From Flavobacteriaceae bacterium PS02338 (lineage in GTDB: Bacteria; Bacteroidota; Bacteroidia; Sphingobacteriales; Sphingobacteriaceae): a stretch of 64,000 nt of DNA. Location of the stretch: positions 1,178,001 through 1,242,000 of the forward strand of contig JASCOD010000001.1 of assembly GCA_029959615.1 (NCBI GenBank). The letters are read 5' to 3'. The position numbers and the translations under genes are program-made. Below are positions 50,239 through 58,033 of this stretch, in pieces. The notes under the pieces are model-generated. The model was given only the letters and a program-made list of their open reading frames with translations, had not been told where the DNA came from and did no database searches. The first letter of the stretch is position 1, and every line of letters starts with the position of its first letter.

Positions 50239-50586
50239 TTACTTTCTTAAAGATTTGATACGAGCCGCTTTACCAGTTAAGCTACGTAAATAGAACAACT
50301 TAGCTCTACGTACTTTACCATAGCTGTTTACTTCTACTTTCTCGATATTTGGAGAACCGAAAGGAAAGATACGCTCTACACCAACACCATTGCTGATTTT
50401 ACGAACAGTGAAAGTTTCGTTAGCGCCAGCACTGTTGCGTTGAATAACAACACCTTGGTAAATCTGAACACGTTCTTTATTACCCTCGCGAATTTTATAA
50501 TGAACACTTACAGTATCTCCAGATTTAAAAGAAGGAAATTCTTTTTGAGTGCTTACCTGTTCTTCTACAAATTTTACTAAATCCAT
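50239..50586 (-). CDS. rplS: Ribosomal protein bL19
   Basis: This 115-residue 50S protein sits at the 30S/50S interface. It shows [65 protein letters not shown] and [19 protein letters not shown], all typical. It lies downstream of trmD in the same direction with 152 bases between, which hold a -7-like box and a strong hairpin, so it can be expressed apart from trmD. A terminator follows. Confidence 0.97.
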   Translation of the reverse strand: MDLVKFVEEQVSTQKEFPSFKSGDTVSVHYKIREGNKERVQIYQGVVIQRNSAGANETFTVRKISNGVGVERIFPFGSPNIEKVEVNSYGKVRRAKLFYLRSLTGKAARIKSLRK

Positions 50587-50603
50587 GATTTTAAGCTATT
50601 AAG

Positions 50604-50629
50604 CCGATTTTTGTATTGTTTAAAATCGG
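50604..50629 (-). promoter_or_regulatory. Hairpin in the rplS leader
   Basis: CCGATTTT (50604-50611 complement) and AAAATCGG (50622-50629 complement) are perfect 8-base arms around 10 bases, about 18 bases before the rplS ATG on the minus strand. There is no T run, so it is not a standard terminator. It may be a leader for control of bL19. Confidence 0.55.
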
Positions 50630-50633
50630 ACTG

Positions 50634-50641
50634 CAATATTA
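50634..50641 (-). promoter_or_regulatory. -7-like box before the rplS hairpin
   Basis: On the minus strand TAATATTG differs from TAnnTTTG at one base. It would place the start at the edge of the rplS leader hairpin. Confidence 0.4.
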
Positions 50642-50738
50642 GGAAATTATTTTTAAAAATAAAAGTGAAATTTCAATAAAAATTTGAGGACTTGTTGATT
50701 GGCTAATTAGCTGGTCTCCAAATCAGCTAATCCTTGCT

Positions 50739-51413
50739 TTATTTCAGCAAATCTGGACGTCGTTGTTGTGTACGTTTCAGCGCTTCTTCATGTCGCCATT
50801 CATTTATTTTGGCTTCATGTCCGCTCAGCAAAATGTCTGGAATTTTATGCCCACGCCAATCTGCTGGTCTGGTATAAACTGGGGCATCCAACAATTCTCC
50901 CTGAAAACTATCTGATAAAGCAGAAGTTTCATCATTTAAAACGCCGGGTATCAATCGGGTAATGGCATCTACCAATACTGCCGCTGGTAATTCTCCACCA
51001 GAGAGTACATAATCGCCGATGGAAATTTCTCTGGTTACATAAATATCACGAATGCGTTGGTCTATACCTTTGTAATGTCCACATAAAATGATAATGTTTC
51101 CTTTAATAGAAAGCTCGTTGGCAATGGTTTGATTTAATGTTTCTCCATCAGGGCTCATGAAAATGATTTCATCATAGTTGCGTTCTTCCTGAAGTTTTTC
51201 TATACAAGCTGCAAACGGAGGAATACTCATTACCATACCGCTGCCACCACCATAAGGATAGTCGTCTACGCTCTTTTGCTTGTTGGTCGCGTAGTCTCTT
51301 AAGTTGTGTACTACAATTTCAGCAATTCCTTTTTTCTGCGCTCGTTGTAAAATAGAATGAGCAAAAGGACTGATCAATAAATCGGGAAGTACAGAGATGA
51401 TGTCAAAACGCAT
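50739..51413 (-). CDS. trmD: tRNA (guanine37-N1)-methyltransferase
   Basis: This 224-residue SPOUT enzyme methylates G37 in tRNA with SAM. It begins [17 protein letters not shown] and shows [36 protein letters not shown] (trefoil knot), [31 protein letters not shown] and [36 protein letters not shown]. In many bacteria it follows rimM directly; here about 4 kb with a PL6 lyase gene and a lipoprotein gene lies between. Confidence 0.97.
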   Translation of the reverse strand: MRFDIISVLPDLLISPFAHSILQRAQKKGIAEIVVHNLRDYATNKQKSVDDYPYGGGSGMVMSIPPFAACIEKLQEERNYDEIIFMSPDGETLNQTIANELSIKGNIIILCGHYKGIDQRIRDIYVTREISIGDYVLSGGELPAAVLVDAITRLIPGVLNDETSALSDSFQGELLDAPVYTRPADWRGHKIPDILLSGHEAKINEWRHEEALKRTQQRRPDLLK

Positions 51414-51548
51414 GCTGCAAATATAAAGCTTTGTTTACGTTTTGTAGGCATTAGAAAATTGAAGCTTTGCCAATTGTAAATAAAGTTTGTATTTAACCTA
51501 AAGTTGTTATATTTGGTTAACCAAAAATTGGTAGACCAAATATAAGCT

Positions 51549-54500
51549 ATGAAACTATTCAGTTATCTGTCAATAACATTGTTGTTTTTGCAGTTCTCCT
51601 CAATGGCGCAAACCGCTATTAAAACTTCATTTGAAACCCCTAATTATACTTCTGGAAATGTCAATGGACAAGATCTTTGGACTGCTAGTGGCAATGCTAC
51701 AGTTAGTAGCGCTAAAGCCAAAACTGGCACTAACAGTTTAAGTTTTTCAAATACATCATCGGCATTATTGGTTAATTATAATGCCTATTCTGGCGCAGCA
51801 ACTGGTATTAGGGACGTGTTTTATACGGATATGTGGATCAATCCTGCGTCTTTTGTTACTAAAGGAATTTACATTAGTGCTTATGATTTATACGCCAGTA
51901 ATTCTAAACGTATTTATGTGCTCGAACTGACCACAGATAATAAGATTAGAGTATTTAACGGCAGTGCAGTAGTAGAGATAGGTAGTTGGGTAGCTAACCA
52001 ATGGGTAAGAATTTCTATCAGAACAGATTTGACGAACGAAAAATTTAAGATCGCTATCAATGGTAATTTAAATGCAACTGAATTCTCAATAAGAGAAACC
52101 TACACTCCCACGGCGAGCGGAAATAGGGCCGCAGCATATAAGGAGTTTCATACTTTGAGGATTAATCACACGACAGATACTCAGGTGGCCAGCTCTGATT
52201 TTGCCATAGATGACCTTTATATTGGTAAAAATCCCATTCCTGATATTTCTTTTTTGACATCGCCTACGGCTAGAATTATCAATATAGAGCAACCTAGTTA
52301 TGGAAGTATTTCATTAAGTCCATCACAAGCAAGTTATCTAGTAAACGATCAAATAACCGCTACCCTTACTTTGCCACAGGGTTACAAAAATAGTGGTTGG
52401 ACTGGTGATTTAGCTGGGACTGAGCTTAGCAAAACATTTAATATTACTACAAATATGGTTGTTGGTGCTAACGTTACAGTTGATAATACGGCACCGCCTG
52501 CAGAGTATACCATCACACTTGCGCAGCCTGCAAATGGAACGATCACGTTGTCGCCAGCCCCTACTAATGGCAAGTATTTAAGTGAAACAACAGTTACGGC
52601 TACCATTGCAATTGAGTCTTGCTATCAATTTAATGGCTGGACAGGGAACTTAAGTGGCACGCAAGTTTCTAAAACTTTTACAGTGAGCGGAGATCTGTCT
52701 ATCGGGGCAAATGTAGCCATCAATACTACACCTGGAATTACTAGAAACGTTACCTCGGTTACTGAATTTAAGGCCGCATTGTTGGCCATGAATCCCGGGG
52801 ATATAATTTTGGTAGAAGACGGAAGTTATGATTTAAGTAGCTTAACTATCAATCGCTCTGCGTGCTCCAATAGACCTATCGTGATTAAGGCTAAAAATCA
52901 AGGACAGGCGATATTCACTGGAGCAACGGCATTGGTGTTGGATGGCTTGCAGTATGTAACCTTACAAGGTTTTGCTTTTAGAAGTGCAAATGTAGGTACA
53001 GGTGTTAAAATGTTGAATTGCAATAGGGTTCGGATTACTAAAAATAGCTTTAAGCTCGACGAAACAAATATCGCCTCGTGTAACTGGCTTTATATTGGAG
53101 ATACTTTTGGAAGCACTGCACCTTTAAGATCGGGAAATAACAGGGTGGATTATAATTTGTTTGAAGGAAAGACTAAATCGGGTAAGTTCATTTTATTGGA
53201 TGGCAACATTAATCAGCAAACACAGCGTGATACCATTGCGTACAACATTTTTAGGAATAATGGTCCAAGAGAAGAAAATGAAAAAGAAACCATAAGGATT
53301 GGTGTAAGTACGCTTTCGCAAAGTAATGGCTATACCGTGGTAGAGTATAATCTCTTCGAGGATTGTGATGGTGACCCTGAAATTGTTTCAGTAAAATCTT
53401 TTGCCAACACGGTAAGGTACAATACTTTTAGGAGATGTTTGGGTACAGTGTGCTTACGTCAGGGAAACAATAGCACCGTAGAGGGGAATTACTTTTTTGG
53501 AGAAGGAAAAACGGCTGTTTACACCAACGAAAATGGAAACTCTAGTGTAATTGGCGCAGGTGGCGTAAGGGTTTATGGTAAAGGACATAAAATCTTTAAT
53601 AACTATTTCTCTGGATTAACAGGGAGCATTTTTGATGCAGCTGTTACCATAACTAACGGAGATGCGTACAATGTCGCCAACCCCACAGATTTAGCCAAAC
53701 ACTACGTGCCCGAAAATGTGGAAGTTGTTTTCAATACTTTCATTAACAACAAATCAAATATAGAAATAGGCTATAAGTATGATAAAGCACCTATCAATTG
53801 TGTTATTGCAAATAATATTGTAAAGGAAAATACTAGCCAAATCATAAAATCTTATAGTGTCGAATCCTTAGCTGGTGTAAATTTTAGCAATAATATTATG
53901 TACGCCACTAATACTGCCACCATAGGTATCTCGGCTACTAGTGCACAAATCAATAATCTTGATCCTTTGTTAGAACAACCAGCATGTAATGGTATAAATT
54001 GTAACCAGAAAAAGGCGTACGAGGTATTGCGACTGAGTGCGGCAAGCCCAGCGGTAAATGCTTCTACTGGAAATTATAATTATGCAGCTGTAGATTACGA
54101 AAGACAAAATAGAATAGGTGCAGCGGATATAGGTGCTGATGAATACGATAGGAGTAATTCCATTTTAATTAGTGCGCTCGATGAGAATAATGTAGGACCT
54201 AGTGCGATTGCTTTCGGTTATAGCTATTTTGATGTATTGCCTATTAAACTCCTGTCTTTTGATGCTTCGTATCATAATCAACAAGTAGATATCAAATGGG
54301 CGGTAGCTAAGCAGGAGAATGTAAAAAAATACGAGGTAGAGTGGCGGACAGACTTTTCCGACTTTAAGACAGTGGCTATGTTGGATGCAACTTACGGAAA
54401 GTTAAACTATTCAGCTAGGCATTCTTCACCGGTTGTTGGGCATAATTATTATAGGTTAAAAACGCTGGATGAAAATGGAAGTGTCGAATTTTTTGAAGAA

Positions 54501-54770
54501 AAAGTGGTGACTATCCTTAGTAATCCATTGGGGAAAGTATATCCAAATCCAGCTAACAATGAATTTTTCTTAGATCTTGGTTATACCCCGTTAAATCCTA
54601 TTAAAGTAAAACTGATAAATGTAGTTGGAAAAAGTGTGGTAGAGAAAGTAGTTTCTAGAGTAGCAGGCTGTTCTATTCCAGTGGGTACGCTTGCAAAAGG
54701 GATGTATTTTGTGCAATTTGTAAATGCTGAAAAGAAGGTAGTCGCATTGCCCGTTATTGTTTCACGTTAA
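51549..54770 (+). CDS. Secreted chondroitinase-B-like (PL6) lyase with repeat domains and type IX sorting domain
   Basis: The 1073-residue protein has a signal peptide (1-20), a jelly-roll-like N-terminal domain (about 22-225), two InlB-type beta repeats (about 242-317 and 319-396, each with NGWTG/NSGWTG and ISLSP/ITLSP), a PL6 beta-helix (about 398-870) and a C-terminal sorting domain (about 995-1073: VYPNPANNEF). In the helix, EIVSVKSFANTVRYN and VCLRQGNNSTVEGN place K616 and R637 21 residues apart, the same spacing as the catalytic Lys/Arg of chondroitinase B. Substrate could be chondroitin/dermatan or alginate-type uronans. It is read against the neighbouring ribosomal genes. Confidence 0.9.
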   Translation: MKLFSYLSITLLFLQFSSMAQTAIKTSFETPNYTSGNVNGQDLWTASGNATVSSAKAKTGTNSLSFSNTSSALLVNYNAYSGAATGIRDVFYTDMWINPASFVTKGIYISAYDLYASNSKRIYVLELTTDNKIRVFNGSAVVEIGSWVANQWVRISIRTDLTNEKFKIAINGNLNATEFSIRETYTPTASGNRAAAYKEFHTLRINHTTDTQVASSDFAIDDLYIGKNPIPDISFLTSPTARIINIEQPSYGSISLSPSQASYLVNDQITATLTLPQGYKNSGWTGDLAGTELSKTFNITTNMVVGANVTVDNTAPPAEYTITLAQPANGTITLSPAPTNGKYLSETTVTATIAIESCYQFNGWTGNLSGTQVSKTFTVSGDLSIGANVAINTTPGITRNVTSVTEFKAALLAMNPGDIILVEDGSYDLSSLTINRSACSNRPIVIKAKNQGQAIFTGATALVLDGLQYVTLQGFAFRSANVGTGVKMLNCNRVRITKNSFKLDETNIASCNWLYIGDTFGSTAPLRSGNNRVDYNLFEGKTKSGKFILLDGNINQQTQRDTIAYNIFRNNGPREENEKETIRIGVSTLSQSNGYTVVEYNLFEDCDGDPEIVSVKSFANTVRYNTFRRCLGTVCLRQGNNSTVEGNYFFGEGKTAVYTNENGNSSVIGAGGVRVYGKGHKIFNNYFSGLTGSIFDAAVTITNGDAYNVANPTDLAKHYVPENVEVVFNTFINNKSNIEIGYKYDKAPINCVIANNIVKENTSQIIKSYSVESLAGVNFSNNIMYATNTATIGISATSAQINNLDPLLEQPACNGINCNQKKAYEVLRLSAASPAVNASTGNYNYAAVDYERQNRIGAADIGADEYDRSNSILISALDENNVGPSAIAFGYSYFDVLPIKLLSFDASYHNQQVDIKWAVAKQENVKKYEVEWRTDFSDFKTVAMLDATYGKLNYSARHSSPVVGHNYYRLKTLDENGSVEFFEEKVVTILSNPLGKVYPNPANNEFFLDLGYTPLNPIKVKLINVVGKSVVEKVVSRVAGCSIPVGTLAKGMYFVQFVNAEKKVVALPVIVSR

Positions 54771-54771
54771 A

Positions 54772-55425
54772 CTAGCTTGTCCATTGGTCGTGAATGATTG
54801 CGACTAAATAATAATTACTTTGATATTGTCTAAACACTAATCGTAAACTAGTCCAGTCCATCCCTTCGTATTTTTGATCAAAGCCACTAAAATAATATTC
54901 TACAAAAGGATGTTTAGGATAAACTTCTTTCAGGTTGCTCAATGAATTTCCTTTGCCGATGATTTGATTAAAGGCGGTTTTTTCAGCGTGGAGATAATCG
55001 GCATTGTAGACAAACTTTTCTAAGTATTGTTGTGCGCTCAATCTGATTGTTTTGCCAGAGCCATCATAGCTGCCCCAATTTACCGACCCACGCTCGTCTA
55101 TCAATTTTGTGAAAGTAGCTTTGGTTAGTTTTTTGCTTGCTTCAGTATCTATAAATCCATAAGGCGAAAACAATACACTGTCTGTGGGATGAAAATAGGC
55201 TGTTAGTGCTTTATAGTTTTTTGTTTTTAAGGCAGTAAGAATTTCTGTAGCTATTGAGGTTAATATTTCCTCGTGTACAAGAGTATCCGTTGATTTTTGA
55301 TTTGCAATGGTATCTTTCAATAGCGCTGTATCTGCAGCTGCCGATTCTTTAGTATTATCAGTAGTATTGCAGCTTATCATCCACATGGTTAAAATACCAA
55401 AACAAAAGAGACCGAACCATTTCAT
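54772..55425 (-). CDS. Lipoprotein of unknown function
   Basis: The 217-residue product has a lipoprotein signal (MKWFGLFCFGILTMWMISCNTT, lipobox MISC, Cys19) and a Thr/Asp/Ala-rich linker. The mature domain (about 55-217) begins with a helix (EILTSIATEILTALKTKNYKALTAYF) followed by HPTDSVLFSPYGFI and a C-terminal WTSLRLVFRQYQSNYYLVAIIHDQW strand pair, which looks like a cystatin/NTF2-like fold, though no family is certain. It follows rimM by 43 bases on the same strand and may be cotranscribed with it. It ends one base from the end of the convergent PL6 gene. Confidence 0.75.
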   Translation of the reverse strand: MKWFGLFCFGILTMWMISCNTTDNTKESAAADTALLKDTIANQKSTDTLVHEEILTSIATEILTALKTKNYKALTAYFHPTDSVLFSPYGFIDTEASKKLTKATFTKLIDERGSVNWGSYDGSGKTIRLSAQQYLEKFVYNADYLHAEKTAFNQIIGKGNSLSNLKEVYPKHPFVEYYFSGFDQKYEGMDWTSLRLVFRQYQSNYYLVAIIHDQWTS

Positions 55426-55468
55426 GGTTATAAAAACTGAAATAATTCGGTTTTGTTTGCACGTTAAT

Positions 55469-55996
55469 TTAAGGATTAAGATAAATGTCTAGCAAACCCT
55501 CTGGTAAATCTAAAGTAAGGATGTTCTCTTCATCATCTATTTCCACAATAAAGTCTTCATTTAAAGGGAAGAGGATTTCTTTGTTTTGATAATTTACCGT
55601 AGCCACAAATTGCTGTGGATACTCATTTACCTCGATGATTTCTCCAAGTTCCCCTAATGTTTCATCTACCGCGATAAAACCCTTCAAGTCGGTATAGTAG
55701 AACTCATCTTCATCACGTTCTGGTTTTTTACTTAACGGCAAATAAGCTTTTTTCTTAACCAAAGGTTGGGCTTTATCAATATGATCTACATCATCAAAGT
55801 AAAAAAGGCCAGTTTTATTATCGTACAGTTTATGGCTCGAAATAAAGAAAGGAACCATTTTTCCATTCAGCTCTAAAAATACTACATCTAGGTCTAGCTC
55901 TTGATAATCCTCAAACTCAAAAAAAAGTTGAAGCTCGCCTTTTAGGCCTTTGGTTTTAGTGATATAACCTATGTAAAATGATTCGTCTTTAGTCAT
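55469..55996 (-). CDS. rimM: 16S rRNA processing protein RimM
   Basis: This 175-residue factor helps 30S head maturation and binds uS19. It shows FYIGYITKTKGLKGELQLFFEFEDYQEL at the N-terminal RimM domain, KMVPFFISSHKLY, DIDKAQ-type segment DHIDKAQPLVKKKAYLPL, and a PRC barrel (FYYTDLKGFIAVDETLGELGEIIEVNEYPQQFVATV and EILFPLNEDFIVEIDDEENILTLDLPEGLLDIY). It is downstream of rpsP with 178 bases between, which hold a dispersed repeat. Confidence 0.96.
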   Translation of the reverse strand: MTKDESFYIGYITKTKGLKGELQLFFEFEDYQELDLDVVFLELNGKMVPFFISSHKLYDNKTGLFYFDDVDHIDKAQPLVKKKAYLPLSKKPERDEDEFYYTDLKGFIAVDETLGELGEIIEVNEYPQQFVATVNYQNKEILFPLNEDFIVEIDDEENILTLDLPEGLLDIYLNP

Positions 55997-56009
55997 TTGT
56001 CTTGAATTT

Positions 56010-56107
56010 TGTCATTCTGAACGCTAGTGAAGAATCTGTATGTAAAAGTAGATTTGAAACAGATTTACTACGTAGCTGCTTTGTGGTCCTCACACCTCGG
56101 AATGACA
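56010..56107. repeat. 98-base dispersed repeat, copy 2 (inverted)
   Basis: It begins TGTCATTCTGAACG and ends CTCGGAATGACA. Its reverse complement matches the element at 32226-32322 along its length: GAGGACC, AAGCAGCTACG, AGTAAATCT, CTTTTACAT and ACAGATTCTTC in the same order. It separates rpsP from rimM. Confidence 0.85.
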
Positions 56108-56174
56108 GATGGGTGGGTATAAAAATAGCGTTCCGATTTTACCCGAAACGCTATTTCTTTTGAAGTAAAGTTAA

Positions 56175-56750
56175 TTATTCAGCTTTATCTTCTGCTTGAG
56201 TTTCTTCAGCAGGAGCTTCTGTTGCTGCCTCAGCTTCTACCGCTGGAGCTTCTTCAGTAGCTACTTCTTCTTCAACAACTTCTTCCGCAACTGGTGCGTT
56301 TTTAGCTGCGATAGCCGCTGCTCTGTCTTCATTTTTCTTAGCTTCTGCCGCTAAAGCTGCTTTACGAGCTTCTGCTTTAGTTGTAGCTAAACCTTCTGAT
56401 TTACCAGCGATTTGACCAGATTTAGTTTCTAACCAAGTAGCAAATTTAGCATCTGCTTGTTCTTGAGTTAAAGCACCTTTTCTGATACCGCCTTCTAAGT
56501 GTTTTTTGTAAAGAACACCTTTGTAAGAAAGGATAGCACGAGCAGTGTCAGTAGGTTCTGCACCATTAAGCACCCAGTTTACAGCTTTATCGAAGTTAAG
56601 TTCGATAGTTGCAGGGTTAGTGTTTGGGTTGTAAGAACCTAAACGCTCAATGAATTTTCCGTCTCTTGGAGCACGAGCATCCGCTACTACCACATGGTAA
56701 AAAGGCTTTCCTTTTTTACCGAATCTTTGCAATCTGATTTTAGTTGCCAT
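56175..56750 (-). CDS. rpsP: Ribosomal protein bS16 with long Ala/Glu-rich tail
   Basis: This 191-residue protein has a bS16 core (about 1-80: [72 protein letters not shown]), a helical extension (about 85-140, Ala/Lys rich) and an acidic end (about 140-191: [14 protein letters not shown] and similar). Most bacterial bS16 are 80-90 residues; tails of this kind are usual in Bacteroidota. It has a promoter with both boxes and a leader hairpin, and starts the split rpsP-rimM-trmD-rplS group. Confidence 0.97.
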   Translation of the reverse strand: MATKIRLQRFGKKGKPFYHVVVADARAPRDGKFIERLGSYNPNTNPATIELNFDKAVNWVLNGAEPTDTARAILSYKGVLYKKHLEGGIRKGALTQEQADAKFATWLETKSGQIAGKSEGLATTKAEARKAALAAEAKKNEDRAAAIAAKNAPVAEEVVEEEVATEEAPAVEAEAATEAPAEETQAEDKAE

Positions 56751-56772
56751 TCTTTTTTATAGTTTATGTATT

Positions 56773-56799
56773 CAACATAGTTCCCGGAACTCCGTGTTG
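56773..56799 (-). promoter_or_regulatory. Hairpin in the rpsP leader
   Basis: On the minus strand CAACA, CGGA bulge, GTTC CGG GAAC, TA, TGTTG form two stacked stems in the 5' leader, about 23 bases before the rpsP ATG and 9 after the -7 box. Leaders of this kind can bind the ribosomal protein they precede. Confidence 0.5.
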
Positions 56800-56807
56800 C
56801 GGGGCTG

Positions 56808-56839
56808 CAAAAGTAAACAATATGTTGGTAATTAGCAAG
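56808..56839 (-). promoter_or_regulatory. rpsP promoter with -33 and -7 boxes
   Basis: On the minus strand CTTG (56839-56836), 20 bases, TACTTTTG (56815-56808). The -7 box matches TAnnTTTG exactly and the spacing is near the usual 19. The mRNA leader would be about 50 bases. Confidence 0.65.
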
Positions 56840-57506
56840 CTAGGTTAAAAGTTTATTGTAGGAATTAATACTTAGGAGTAAGGTACTAGTGATCAAGGGT
56901 CATAAAAGAAACTTGGTCTTATGTTTAGGTACTGCGTAAGTTGGGCGCCTTTGTAAGCTCCGCTCGTATCATAAAAAAATCAATTGCGCCATCCCCGTGA
57001 AAACGGGAATTTTAAAGCGGTAGTTAAGGTTTTATTGAGCGTAATTTGCCGTAATTTCTATATCTTTAAAATTAACTCAAAAATCATTGCCCATTCGGGA
57101 CACCATATTATCCAAATACATTTCATGTTTCCAAGTTATAGCGACGTTATAGTGACCTTATAGCGACCTTATAGCGACTTGTAGTCTAGTCAAGTTCGAG
57201 AAGAGTCCTATATGAGTCCACCTATAGTTCGGGAAACGTTCTGTAAAGCATGCTTATTTAGTCATATTCGCTTCCCCAAATTTCACGTTTTGCCGAAGAA
57301 CTCCCGAAGCGTTCTGGAAGCAATCTCGAAGCAGACATGATTTTGTTACGATACTTTAGCCTTACTCCGACGAGAAGTTTCTAATCACTGATCGAATGCT
57401 TGTTGCCATACGAAGTCCGAAAATTAGATTAATGTTACAAAAGTGAAATACCTTTTACTGATATTTGGCTTGTTAGTGTCAATCGATGCTACATTCACCC
57501 ATAATC
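56840..57506. other. Long intergenic region with 11-base tandem repeat, no gene seen
   Basis: Between the rpsP promoter and the nucleotidase gene I see no open frame of note. It holds a CCCGT-GAAA-ACGGG hairpin (56994-57007), four copies of an 11-base unit (57136-57179), and two related words, GGGAAACGTTCTGTAAAGC (near 57230) and CCGAAGCGTTCTGGAAGC (near 57303). It may hold a small RNA or decayed sequence. Confidence 0.5.
57136..57179. repeat. Four tandem 11-base units TTATAGYGACN
   Basis: The units are TTATAGCGACG, TTATAGTGACC, TTATAGCGACC and TTATAGCGACT with no gaps. The 11-base period is close to one helical turn, so each copy would face the same side of the DNA. Confidence 0.85.
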
Positions 57507-58031
57507 ATGTCAATGAGAATAGCTATAGATATGGACGAAGTTTTAGCCGACCCGATCCATAAATTCATTCAACTTTATAACAGAGATCATCAAATCCCTT
57601 TAGATTTAGTCATTAAACCAGGTACAGAGCTTTTCGAAAATGTGCCAGATGAAATAAATGATAAATGGTTCGAATACATTAACGAGAAAGGTTTCTTTAG
57701 AGATTTGCCTGTAATCGATGGCGCCATACAAGCGGTACAGCAACTCCAAGAAAAGCACGAAGTTTATATCGTATCAGCAGCTATGGAGTTTAGAAACTCA
57801 TTGGAAGATAAGTTGGATTGGCTAGCTGACCATTTCCCTTTCGTTGATTGGAGGCATATCATGTTTTGTGGTGATAAAATCGTTAACGTTGACGTGATGA
57901 TAGATGATCGCATTAAAAATTTTGTTGGCTTCAACGGGCGGCCATTGCTTTTTACTTCTCCACATAATTTGCTTATTACCGAATATGAGCGTGTAGATAA
58001 TTGGAAACAAGTTTTAAATAAATTAATGTAG
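57507..58031 (+). CDS. 5'(3')-deoxyribonucleotidase (NT5C-like HAD)
   Basis: The product of about 174 residues has the HAD motif I IDMDEVLADPIHKFIQLYN (DxD), YIVSAAMEFRNSLEDKLDWL (motif II), then RHIMFCGDKIVNVDVMIDDRIKNFVGF (Lys and the acidic motif IDD). This is the NT5C family, which removes phosphate from (deoxy)pyrimidine nucleotides. Three in-frame ATGs exist (57486, 57507 and 57513); 57507 is used but 57513 is equally likely from family starts. The MFS gene follows its stop by 2 bases. Confidence 0.88.
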   Translation: MSMRIAIDMDEVLADPIHKFIQLYNRDHQIPLDLVIKPGTELFENVPDEINDKWFEYINEKGFFRDLPVIDGAIQAVQQLQEKHEVYIVSAAMEFRNSLEDKLDWLADHFPFVDWRHIMFCGDKIVNVDVMIDDRIKNFVGFNGRPLLFTSPHNLLITEYERVDNWKQVLNKLM

Positions 58032-58033
58032 CA

